From positions 1 through 5,798 of the forward strand of contig NCCR01000261.1 in NCBI GenBank assembly GCA_002279765.1: DNA of 5,798 nt, in the 5' to 3' direction. Below, piece by piece: positions 1 to 5,798 of this stretch. Position numbers and translations under genes: made by a program. The DNA is from Verrucomicrobia bacterium 12-59-8. GTDB lineage: Bacteria > Verrucomicrobiota > Verrucomicrobiae > Verrucomicrobiales > Verrucomicrobiaceae. Positions within the stretch are counted from its first letter, which is position 1. Every line of letters starts with the position of its first letter. The notes beneath the pieces were generated by a model that ran no database searches, was not told the DNA's origin, and saw only the letters and a program-made list of their open reading frames with translations.

Positions 1-1
1 C

Positions 2-1135
2 ACCTTTGGCCTCTACCCGGACGACAACAGCGGCGGCATCGACATCATCGGCAACATTGTCTATCGCGTGGCCCACACGCCCATCCACATGCACAACTCA
101 CGCGACTGCATCGTGGAGAACAACATCTTCGCCCTCGGCGCCAAGTTTCAGTTCGATCTCCATGGCTGGACGAAGGATCAGCGCTTCTACGCCGGCCACA
201 TCGAAACGATGATCAAAGGCTACGAATCCGTGGCCGGCCTGCCCGCATGGAAGCACATGCGAAATATGGACCTGCACCCCAAGGACGCCATCCGCGAAGA
301 CGGCACCATGATGAGCGGCAACAGCTTCCAGCATAACATCATGTTTGGCGACACCCCCGGCGTGAAATACGGCGACATCCGCAACGCCACGCCCAAGTGG
401 AACACCATCGACTACAACATCGCCTGGAACAGCGGCCACCCCATCGTCACCGGCATCAACCAAGTCGGCCCGGACATAGGCGAACCGTTCGTCACCGAGA
501 CCTTCGACAGCACCGAGCCCGGCAAAACACCCAAAGGCTGGGGCTTCAATCATCGCCCGAACAAAGACGTACAACTCGTCGTCGCCGATGGCGCACTGCG
601 CGTGGACTGCGCGCTCGGCACCGATCCCAAAAACCCCAAGAGCGTCTTCCACAGCCCCGATGTGCCGATCAAACCCGGCGCCGCGTATCGAGTAAAACTA
701 CGTGTCAAATCCACCGAACCCACCGCCAAGATCAGCCTCGCCTTTGCCGCCTTCAAAAACGGCGCAGGCTACTGGCAGGCCGGCAGCACCAGCATCACCG
801 CCACCAGCGAGTGGAAGGAAGTCGAAGCCACCGGCCGCATGCCACGCGAAAACGAAGCCGGATGGAAACCCTGGATGACCGCCTTCTGGCTGCGCATCGA
901 CTGCCACGAGCCGAAAGGCCAAGTCTTCATCGACGACGTCCGCATCACCGAAGCCGAACCCCTCGATGAATGGGCCGCCTGGCAAAACGCCGGATGGGAC
1001 AAGCACAGCATGGTTGCCGATCCGTTGTTCATCGACTGGAAGAACGACGACTTCCGCCTCAAGCCAGAGTCGCCGGCGTTTAAGCTTGGGTTCAAAGCGA
1101 TCCCGGTGGAAAAAATTGGGATAAGGAAGGAGTGA
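2..1135 (+). CDS. Right-handed parallel beta-helix protein with inserted CBM-like domain (5'-partial)
   Basis: The frame is open from the left edge, so the N-terminus is missing and 377 residues are visible. The GTG at 68 is internal: the same frame reads TFGLYPDDNSGGIDIIGN upstream of it and is clearly coding. Residues about 10-45 (GIDIIGNIVYRV, CIVENNIF) and 100-116 (GNSFQHNIMF) show the short N-rich rungs of pectate-lyase-like beta-helix proteins, and 134-142 (NTIDYNIAW) looks like a last rung. Residues about 163-318 resemble a CBM_4_9 jelly-roll: TETFDSTEPGKTPKGWGF at the start, a VPIKPGAAYRVKLRVKS strand, and GQVFIDDVRIT at the end. The core then resumes with EWAAWQNAGWDKHSMVADPLF and the tail DFRLKPESPAFKLGF, typical of this family in Verrucomicrobia and Planctomycetes. 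Such proteins are usually exported and act on or bind polysaccharide; no catalytic residue can be assigned here, so substrate and activity are unknown. The stop lies 12 bp from the convergent stop of the next ORF. Confidence 0.9.
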   Translation, partial: TFGLYPDDNSGGIDIIGNIVYRVAHTPIHMHNSRDCIVENNIFALGAKFQFDLHGWTKDQRFYAGHIETMIKGYESVAGLPAWKHMRNMDLHPKDAIREDGTMMSGNSFQHNIMFGDTPGVKYGDIRNATPKWNTIDYNIAWNSGHPIVTGINQVGPDIGEPFVTETFDSTEPGKTPKGWGFNHRPNKDVQLVVADGALRVDCALGTDPKNPKSVFHSPDVPIKPGAAYRVKLRVKSTEPTAKISLAFAAFKNGAGYWQAGSTSITATSEWKEVEATGRMPRENEAGWKPWMTAFWLRIDCHEPKGQVFIDDVRITEAEPLDEWAAWQNAGWDKHSMVADPLFIDWKNDDFRLKPESPAFKLGFKAIPVEKIGIRKE

Positions 1136-1147
1136 GGATGAAAAGAT

Positions 1148-1423
1148 TCACCAGAAACTCCCAAACACCGGCGGAATTTCCTTCACCACAACACGGAGGC
1201 TGAGTCCTTCGGACTGCAAAGCATCGTCGAGGACGTCATCATCCTTGGGCGATGCGGATAAGATTCGGTCCACCAACGGCATCCACTTTTCCAGAAAACG
1301 TTCACTATAGGGGTGCCTAGCATCCTGCCAATGCGCAAGCAGGCGAGCTTTGCGTGCAGGGTTTTTCCAGAACAAGCGCCCGTATTCGAGCCGGGCTTCA
1401 TCCTGACAGAGGAGGCGTCTCAT
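1148..1423 (-). CDS. Hypothetical small protein (91 aa)
   Basis: I do not recognise this ORF. From the ATG at 1423 it encodes 91 residues with a plausible protein composition: a basic, aromatic, probably helical first half (EYGRLFWKNPARKARLLAHW, then ERFLEKWMPLVDRIL), an acidic stretch (SPKDDDVLDDAL) and a C-terminus ending VVVKEIPPVFGSFW. No signal peptide or membrane segment is visible. The frame stays open upstream to another ATG at 1567, but those 48 residues are rich in Gly, Cys and Ser, look untranslated, and would run up to the start codon of the divergent reductase gene, so the shorter start is preferred. No clear Shine-Dalgarno precedes it. By a rough hand count only about 60 percent of third codon positions are G or C, visibly less than in neighbouring genes, and it uses rare-type codons such as AGA, AGG and TTA. 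It could be a real orphan gene, a remnant of a larger one, or a chance ORF. Confidence 0.45.
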   Translation of the reverse strand: MRRLLCQDEARLEYGRLFWKNPARKARLLAHWQDARHPYSERFLEKWMPLVDRILSASPKDDDVLDDALQSEGLSLRVVVKEIPPVFGSFW

Positions 1424-1565
1424 TCGCCCAGTTTGAATCTGCCACCCGAAACCGCAAGATCCACTTTCCCCACCCAAGCAGCATCCATTTGCCACGCTTC
1501 CTCTTCGACCCACAGTGAGGAAACAGACAGCCCCAACCCCTTCCCGCGACGTAATCCCCATCACC
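1424..1565. other. Divergent intergenic spacer, presumed promoter region
   Basis: This 142-bp stretch separates the minus-strand hypothetical ORF from the plus-strand reductase gene. It is pyrimidine-rich on the plus strand and contains the only room for a promoter of the reductase-surE pair. I see no convincing -35/-10 pair with proper spacing, no operator-like palindrome and no strong ribosome binding site before the ATG at 1566. Its role as a promoter is inferred from gene layout only. Confidence 0.35.
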
Positions 1566-2549
1566 ATGTCCCAGTTTCTTCAATTCGACCGCACCGGCAA
1601 TCCTGCTGAAGTTTTGCAGCTCCGCGAGCGCACGCTCACGCCACCGGAAGGGCATGAGGTGCGGGTGCGCATGCGTTATGCACCGGTCAATCCAGCAGAC
1701 CTGAATTTCATCGAAGGCACCTACGGTCGTGCGGCGCATCCGCCTTGCATTCCGGGGCATGAAGGCTGTGGCGAGGTTGAGGAGGTGGGCAGCGCGGTGA
1801 CCTCACTAGAGAAAGGCGATGTCGTCATTCCGCTGGTGGGCACTGGTTGCTGGACGCAGCATCTCACGGCGGCGGAGCATCACTTTGCCAAGGTGCCGTC
1901 GCAGATGGATGCCGTGCAGGCGAGCATGCTGCGCATCAACCCGGTCACAGCCTGGGCTTTGCTCAAGCACTACACCGATCTGCCAAAGGGTGCCTGGGTG
2001 GCGCAGAACGCGGCGAACTCCGGCGTGGGCCGTGCCTTCATTCAGCTGGCCCGCCACTTCGGCCTGCGCACCATCAATTTCGTGCGACGCATCGAGCTCT
2101 TCGATGAATTGAAAACGCTGGGGGCTGACCTCGTCATGCTCGACACCGACGAAGGTGTCGCTGAAGCCAAATCAATCATCGGCGACGAGCCCGTGATGCT
2201 GGCCACGAATGCCGTCGGTGGTGACAGCGCGATTCATCTGATGGACCTGCTCAGCCCCGAAGGCATCCTCGTCACCTACGGTGCCATGAGTCGCCGCAGT
2301 CTCAAGGTGCCGAACAAATTCCTCATCTTCAAAAACCTCCAGCTTCACGGCCTTTGGATCACCAAATGGTTTGAGAAAGCCAGCACGGCTGAACTCTATG
2401 AAGTGCTCGAACCACTCACCACCCTCATCCAATCCGGTGAACTCGTAACAGCCATCGACGAGATCGTGCCTCTGGCCGATTTCAAACACGCGATCAAGCG
2501 TGCGCAGGAAGGCTCACGCGGCGGCAAAGTCATTCTCGATCTCGCGTAA
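1566..2549 (+). CDS. MECR/Etr1-like 2-enoyl thioester reductase, zinc-independent MDR family
   Basis: This 327-residue protein belongs to the medium-chain dehydrogenase/reductase superfamily and matches the mitochondrial trans-2-enoyl-CoA/ACP reductase branch, which uses NADPH to reduce the 2,3 double bond of enoyl thioesters. The N-terminal GroES-like domain (about 1-125) contains NPADLNFIEGTYG; Tyr53 aligns with the catalytic Tyr of MECR/Etr1 (NPSDINMIQGNYG in the mammalian enzyme, from memory). The Rossmann part carries INPVTAWALL (124-133), the nucleotide-binding loop QNAANSGVGRAFIQLA (147-162), LRTINFVRR (167-175, probably at the NADP phosphate), LVTYGAMS (235-242) and LWITKW (263-268, matching the family's GFWLSQW). 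Catalytic and structural zinc ligands of alcohol dehydrogenases are absent. ATG 1566 is chosen because family similarity begins there; an in-frame GTG at 1515 would add 17 residues without family character. No clear Shine-Dalgarno is present. surE follows after 3 bp. The family call is strong; the physiological substrate (acyl-ACP, acyl-CoA or a quinone-like enone) is inferred. Confidence 0.9.
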   Translation: MSQFLQFDRTGNPAEVLQLRERTLTPPEGHEVRVRMRYAPVNPADLNFIEGTYGRAAHPPCIPGHEGCGEVEEVGSAVTSLEKGDVVIPLVGTGCWTQHLTAAEHHFAKVPSQMDAVQASMLRINPVTAWALLKHYTDLPKGAWVAQNAANSGVGRAFIQLARHFGLRTINFVRRIELFDELKTLGADLVMLDTDEGVAEAKSIIGDEPVMLATNAVGGDSAIHLMDLLSPEGILVTYGAMSRRSLKVPNKFLIFKNLQLHGLWITKWFEKASTAELYEVLEPLTTLIQSGELVTAIDEIVPLADFKHAIKRAQEGSRGGKVILDLA

Positions 2550-2552
2550 ACC

Positions 2553-3242
2553 ATGCACGTCCTCCTCACCAACGACGACGGCATTTCCGCACCCGGATTG
2601 CAGGCCTTAGAAAACGCGGTGCAGCAGCTGGGCTGGCAGTACACCATCGTGGCTCCGGCTACCGAGCAGAGCCAGTGCGGGCACCGCGTCACCACGCATC
2701 AGCATCTGCGGATTGAGACCTTGGGAGTGAATCGTCATGCCGTACATGGCACACCGGCGGACTGCGTTCGGCTCGCTTTGTTTGCGCTCGAATTGAAACC
2801 CGATCTGGTGCTCTCCGGAGTGAATGCCGGTGGCAACATGGGGCAGGACATCGTCATCTCCGGCACTGTGGCCGCAGCACGTGAGGCCGCCTACCATGGC
2901 ATTCGCTCGATGGCGCTGTCTCACTACATGATCCGCGAACTCGTGGTGGACTGGCAGCGCACTGCCGCATGGATGGCGCAGATCGTGCGGGAAACGCATG
3001 TGCAAGACCAACCGCACAACAGCTTCTGGAACATCAATCTGCCGCACTTACCAGCAGACAAGACTGCGCTGCCGCCACGCATCCTCTGCCACCCGGCACG
3101 CTCACCGTTGAGTGTGAGTTATCGCAAAGAAGAGCAAGGCTATGCCTACAGTGCCTCCTATGCCTCGCGCCCGCGTGATACCGGCTCGGATGTGGACGCC
3201 TGCTTCAGTGGCAAGGTCGCCGTCTCGCTGCTGCACGTTTGA
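2553..3242 (+). CDS. surE: 5'/3'-nucleotidase SurE
   Basis: SurE is a cytoplasmic, divalent-metal-dependent phosphatase that removes phosphate from nucleoside monophosphates and, in some species, short polyphosphate. The 229-residue product has the family motifs in order: LLTNDDGISAPGLQAL (4-19) with metal-binding Asp8 and Asp9, VAPATEQSQCGHRVT (33-47) with Ser40 at the metal/phosphate site, HGTPADCVRLAL (65-76), and PDLVLSGVNAGGNMGQDIVISGTVAAA (83-109, in two blocks) with metal ligand Asn91 and conserved Asn95. FWNINLP (about 158-164) matches the usual LNINVP strand, and the end (DTGSDVDACFSGKVAVSLL) corresponds to the usual D-x-x-A-x-x-x-G-Y-V-S-I-T-P-L segment. It is somewhat shorter than the E. 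coli enzyme (253 aa) because it stops soon after that strand. The start lies 3 bp after the reductase stop with no good Shine-Dalgarno, so translational coupling is likely. All recognised metal ligands are present, so it should be active. Confidence 0.95.
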   Translation: MHVLLTNDDGISAPGLQALENAVQQLGWQYTIVAPATEQSQCGHRVTTHQHLRIETLGVNRHAVHGTPADCVRLALFALELKPDLVLSGVNAGGNMGQDIVISGTVAAAREAAYHGIRSMALSHYMIRELVVDWQRTAAWMAQIVRETHVQDQPHNSFWNINLPHLPADKTALPPRILCHPARSPLSVSYRKEEQGYAYSASYASRPRDTGSDVDACFSGKVAVSLLHV

Positions 3243-3248
3243 GGCAGA

Positions 3249-4190
3249 TTACTTGGTAAGGTTTTGCAAATTCGTGACCAGTTGCAGCATATCTTTCGTG
3301 ATGGGATGATCGTCGCCCAGTTTGTTCTTCGCTGCTGCCAGTCCCTGCTCGGCTTCTGATTTCGCCTCAGCAAATTTCTTTTCCATCGTCAGGCAAAGGG
3401 CAAAATGATAGCGAAGCGTCAGCGTATCCGGGTGGTCCTTCCCCGGGTTTTTGTCCATGAACTGCAGCAGCGTGCGAAACTCCTGCTCGGATTCTGCCAG
3501 CTTGCCCTCGGCACGCAGAGACATCGCCAGAGTGCCCCGGGCCATGAGGGTCGGCTGCTTGTCCACGCCGAGCACGCGTTCGTCGATCTCAATAATCTCC
3601 CGTAGCTCCTTTACCGCCTCAGCGTTTTTCTGCTCATCGCCGAGCACCACTGCAAGGTTGGTGCGGTTCAGCAGGGTTGCCGGATGCTCGGCTCCATACA
3701 CCTTTTTCATTTCCTCAACCACAGCCCGTGTTTCTTTCTCGGCCTCCTCGTATTTTCGTTCACCGTGCAGAGTTTCCGCCAGAGCATTGTGCATGCGCAG
3801 CGTCTCCGGTTTGTCCGCCCCTGCGTGCTTCACGTGCCCTTCCCAGGAAGCGCGGAATTCTGGCTCCGCCTCAGCCAGCCTCCCCTGCGCACGCAGGCAG
3901 GTGCCCAGCGCCCCCTGGCACTCCGGGAGCAGCGCGTTGTCAGGGCCAAACAGGGTCTTGTAATCGGTGATCAGCGTGCGCAGCACCTTTTCGGCCTCCG
4001 CGTATTTGCCCGCCTGCATGAACTCACGCGCAGACGCCTGCTGCTTCTTGATCTCCAGCGCCTTGTCCTTGAGCACTGGTGGCAGGTTTTCCGGCAGTTT
4101 CGCCTCAGCAGGCGGTGGCTCCGCAGCGAACAGGACGGCGGAGGCGGCCAGGAGAGCAGCAAGATGGAAAGTGACGATGAGTGACTTCAT
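3249..4190 (-). CDS. Exported tetratricopeptide (kinesin-light-chain-type TPR) protein
   Basis: The product has 313 residues. An N-terminal signal peptide is clear: MKSL, a hydrophobic core at about 5-21 (IVTFHLAALLAASAVLF), then cleavage near Ala22 or Ala23 before EPPPAEAKLP. Residues 48-299 are six TPR_12/kinesin-light-chain-type units of exactly 42 residues, marked by K/R-aromatic-A-E-A-E signatures beginning near 62, 104, 146, 188, 230 and 272 and by loops such as YGAEHPATL and PGKDHPDTL. A short capping helix (300-313) ends the protein. TPR solenoids of this type bind partner proteins or peptides; no enzymatic domain is attached, so it is probably a periplasmic scaffold or adaptor with unknown partner. 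ATG 4190 is chosen because the signal peptide begins there; an upstream in-frame ATG at 4283 would overlap the transporter gene and bury the signal peptide. The stop is 6 bp from the surE stop. It lies 76 bp downstream of the transporter and may be co-transcribed with it. Confidence 0.9.
   Translation of the reverse strand: MKSLIVTFHLAALLAASAVLFAAEPPPAEAKLPENLPPVLKDKALEIKKQQASAREFMQAGKYAEAEKVLRTLITDYKTLFGPDNALLPECQGALGTCLRAQGRLAEAEPEFRASWEGHVKHAGADKPETLRMHNALAETLHGERKYEEAEKETRAVVEEMKKVYGAEHPATLLNRTNLAVVLGDEQKNAEAVKELREIIEIDERVLGVDKQPTLMARGTLAMSLRAEGKLAESEQEFRTLLQFMDKNPGKDHPDTLTLRYHFALCLTMEKKFAEAKSEAEQGLAAAKNKLGDDHPITKDMLQLVTNLQNLTK
3294..4049 (-). repeat. Six tandem 42-codon TPR units
   Basis: Within the exported TPR protein, residues 48-89, 90-131, 132-173, 174-215, 216-257 and 258-299 form six units of exactly 42 residues (126 bp) with no insertion or deletion between them. 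Aligned helix-pair signatures are QAGKYAEAE, AQGRLAEAE, GERKYEEAE, DEQKNAEAV, AEGKLAESE and MEKKFAEAK. The DNA copies have diverged, so this is an old protein-level repeat rather than a recent DNA duplication. Confidence 0.85.
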
Positions 4191-4266
4191 GGCAGGCTGC
4201 AAGGAACGCCAAGTGCGCCGGATGTCTTGTGTTTTCAGCGTGCTGTTGCACGAAACGCTTTCGCCG
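4191..4266 (-). other. Short spacer between transporter and TPR genes
   Basis: These 76 bp separate the transporter stop from the TPR start codon on the minus strand. Nothing resembling an intrinsic terminator (stable GC stem plus T run) is present, so read-through from the transporter is possible. A small imperfect palindrome at 4251-4263 (CGAAA, three-base centre, TTTCG) is too weak to call. No clear Shine-Dalgarno precedes the ATG at 4190. Confidence 0.3.
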
Positions 4267-5796
4267 TCAGGCAAGCTGGGCAATCACCTGGGCCGCGACA
4301 ATGCGCAGCAGCATGGTGAGCGGATACACCGTGGCGTAGGCCACTGCGGGGGAGTCACAGCGCGCCATGGTGGTGGCAAAGGCGAGCGCAGGAGGATCGG
4401 TCATGCCGCCAGAGAGCAAACCGCAGAGCGTCATGAAATTCACACCATGAAATTTGCGCGCAATGTAACCAACCGTGAGCAACGGCAGCATGGTGACGAG
4501 GATGCCAAGCAGCACCCATTGCAGGCCCTGCACGGAGAAAACCGTGGCGGCAAAATGCTCGCCGGAAAGTAGCCCGACATTGGCCAGGAAGAGGATGATG
4601 CCAAGCTCACGCAGGGCACGGTTCGCATTGATGGGCATGTGCATCACCATGGGTCCCAGACGGCCGAGATGACTCATCAGGATGGCCACGATGAGCGGCC
4701 CGCCGGCAAGACCCAGGCGCACCGGCGCAGGCAGGCCCTCGATGCGGATGGGGTAGAGACCCAGGAGCACACCGAGAAGGATGCCTGCGAAGATGGCGGC
4801 AAACTTGGTCTCATGCAGCATCTCCACCGCATTGCCGAGCCTTTGCGTGGCGGCGTTGAGGGAATCCTCATCCCCCACGAGCTGGAGCATGTCGCCAAAC
4901 TGGAGGCGTAGATCAGGCAGCGCGGTGAAGATCAGATCGCCACGGCTCACACGGGTGACGGCAACGCCGTGGAAGTGATCGAGTCCGAGTTCTCGCAGCG
5001 TTTTTCCGAGCAGCTTTTTGTTTGTGAGCACCACACGACGGTACGTGATTCTCCCTGGCGCTTTCATGAGATTCTCCGGACTCACGCTGCCGATGACGAG
5101 ACGGAACTGGTCCAGATGCGCCTGCGTCCCCACAGCCATGATCACATCGCCGACATGCAGCTTCGTTTCCGGCTTGGCGGCGGTGACCTCCCCACCTGAA
5201 GCCGGGCGATGCCGTGAGATGACGACGCTGGTTTCCTGAACACCGGGTACGCTGGCGATGCTGACACCTTCGAGGTTCGGATTCTCCACCCGCAGGTTCA
5301 TGCGTTGCAAGGGCTCAATGCCAGCCCCCTGCTCCTGCCGGAACAACTCGGCCTCCTGCGACACATCCACCTTGAAAAAAGTGCGCAGAACGATGAGTGA
5401 AAGAATGATTCCGACAATCGCCAGAGGATAGGCCGCAGCGTATGAAAGTGCCGGCAGCGTGACCAGCGCAGGGTCCACATGGGCCGAAGCAAGCGCCTGC
5501 TGCGCGGCCCCAAGCGCAGGGGTGTTCGTGGTGGCACCGGCGAACAATCCCGCCACTGCAGGAAGAGGCATGCCAAACATCCAACCGCCCATCAAAGCCA
5601 CAATGGCACCCAAAACCACCAGCGCAGCGGCGTAGGCATTCAGCATACGCCCCTGGCGCCGCAGGGAGGCGAAGAAGCCCGGCCCCATCTGCATGCCGAG
5701 AGCAAACACGAAGAGCACAAGCCCAAACTCCTTCAGAAAGTGCGCCACCTCCGCGTTGGGTCGCAGTCCAAAGTGCGATGCCGCCAAACCAACGAA
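4267..5796 (-). CDS. AspT/YidE-family membrane transporter with two RCK_C domains (5'-partial)
   Basis: The frame is open to the right edge: upstream of the TTG codon at 5787 it still reads FVG, which continues the family's N-terminal pattern, so the true start is outside the window. About 509 residues are visible of a usual 550 or so. Numbering from Leu at 5787: membrane half 1 spans about 1-140 (FGLVLFVFALGMQMGPGFF 21-39, GLFAGATTNTPALGAAQ 80-96, YPLAIVGIILSLIVL 120-134). Two cytoplasmic RCK_C/TrkA-C-type domains follow at about 165-233 and 247-320, with LHVGDVIMAVG and LQFGDMLQLVG as their matching ends. Membrane half 2 runs 328-506 (LGLAGGPLIVAILMSHLGR 358-376, LRELGIILFLANVGLLSG 392-409, GLLSGGMTDPPALAFA 456-471). 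The repeated N/D-x-PAL motif shows the family's duplicated architecture. AspT exchanges aspartate for alanine and related proteins export carboxylates; the substrate here is not readable. RCK_C domains may sense a small ligand. The downstream TPR gene may share its transcript. Confidence 0.92.
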   Translation of the reverse strand, partial: FVGLAASHFGLRPNAEVAHFLKEFGLVLFVFALGMQMGPGFFASLRRQGRMLNAYAAALVVLGAIVALMGGWMFGMPLPAVAGLFAGATTNTPALGAAQQALASAHVDPALVTLPALSYAAAYPLAIVGIILSLIVLRTFFKVDVSQEAELFRQEQGAGIEPLQRMNLRVENPNLEGVSIASVPGVQETSVVISRHRPASGGEVTAAKPETKLHVGDVIMAVGTQAHLDQFRLVIGSVSPENLMKAPGRITYRRVVLTNKKLLGKTLRELGLDHFHGVAVTRVSRGDLIFTALPDLRLQFGDMLQLVGDEDSLNAATQRLGNAVEMLHETKFAAIFAGILLGVLLGLYPIRIEGLPAPVRLGLAGGPLIVAILMSHLGRLGPMVMHMPINANRALRELGIILFLANVGLLSGEHFAATVFSVQGLQWVLLGILVTMLPLLTVGYIARKFHGVNFMTLCGLLSGGMTDPPALAFATTMARCDSPAVAYATVYPLTMLLRIVAAQVIAQLA

Positions 5797-5798
5797 CA

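Noticed and set aside
98..652. Long open frame on the minus strand opposite the beta-helix gene
   Set aside because: It lies fully antisense to a clearly coding frame of high third-position GC, which commonly opens mirror frames. Its translation is low-complexity Val, Ala and Gly with no family character.
1279..1495. Three near-copies of ATCCA(C/T)TT at about 1281, 1459 and 1483
   Set aside because: The copies are very short, irregularly spaced and partly inside the hypothetical ORF, so they do not support a CRISPR, iteron or operator array.
1515..1565. GTG at 1515 as the start of the reductase
   Set aside because: The 17 extra residues show no similarity to the family, there is no Shine-Dalgarno, and the ATG at 1566 begins exactly where the MDR pattern begins.
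1424..1567. In-frame extension of the hypothetical minus-strand ORF to an ATG at 1567, which would overlap the reductase ATG in a shared CATG
   Set aside because: The added 48 residues are rich in Gly, Cys and Ser with no protein-like pattern, and would fill the only plausible promoter region. Shared CATG start codons arise easily by chance.
4251..4263. Small palindrome CGAAA-CGC-TTTCG between the transporter and TPR genes
   Set aside because: Five base pairs with a three-base loop and no T run make neither a credible terminator nor a credible operator; such palindromes are expected by chance.
4191..4283. ATG at 4283 as the start of the TPR protein
   Set aside because: It would overlap the end of the transporter gene and place 31 polar residues before an obvious signal peptide.
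3451..4572. Several long plus-strand open frames opposite the TPR and transporter genes
   Set aside because: They are shadows of strong minus-strand genes. Their translations are Ser-, Arg- or Cys-rich and they overlap one another.

Overview
The window is high-GC bacterial DNA with five well-supported genes, two of which run off the ends, plus one small unrecognised ORF. The gene mix suggests a Verrucomicrobiota member (Prosthecobacter or Verrucomicrobiaceae-like) or another PVC-group bacterium: a secreted-type beta-helix protein with a carbohydrate-binding-like domain, a kinesin-light-chain-type TPR protein with a signal peptide, a YidE/AspT-type transporter, and starts with little or no Shine-Dalgarno. 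This placement is inferred from protein character; there is no rRNA or other marker in view.

Layout from left to right. Positions 2-1135 (+) hold the C-terminal part of a right-handed parallel beta-helix protein, which carries a jelly-roll (CBM_4_9-like) domain inserted just before its conserved C-terminal tail. From 1136 to 1565 there is no confident gene. This stretch holds a 91-codon hypothetical ORF on the minus strand (1148-1423) and a 142-bp divergent spacer. Positions 1566-2549 (+) encode a zinc-independent medium-chain reductase that closely resembles mitochondrial trans-2-enoyl-CoA/ACP reductase (MECR/Etr1). SurE (2553-3242, +) follows after 3 bp, so these two genes probably form a two-gene transcription unit. 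SurE ends only 6 bp from the stop of a convergent minus-strand gene for an exported six-unit TPR protein (3249-4190). Upstream of that gene, on the same strand, lies a membrane transporter with two RCK_C domains between two homologous membrane halves (4267-5796). It is cut at its N-terminus by the window edge.

The genes do not form one obvious pathway. MECR-like reductase plus SurE look like housekeeping genes for fatty-acyl and nucleotide metabolism. The transporter and TPR gene may be co-transcribed (76-bp gap), but the functional link is unknown. I found no mobile element, CRISPR array, tRNA, rRNA, riboswitch or convincing intrinsic terminator, and nothing that amounts to a new multi-gene system. 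The points most worth a second look are the nested carbohydrate-binding-like domain, the indel-free 42-residue TPR array, and the small ORFs around 1138-1423.
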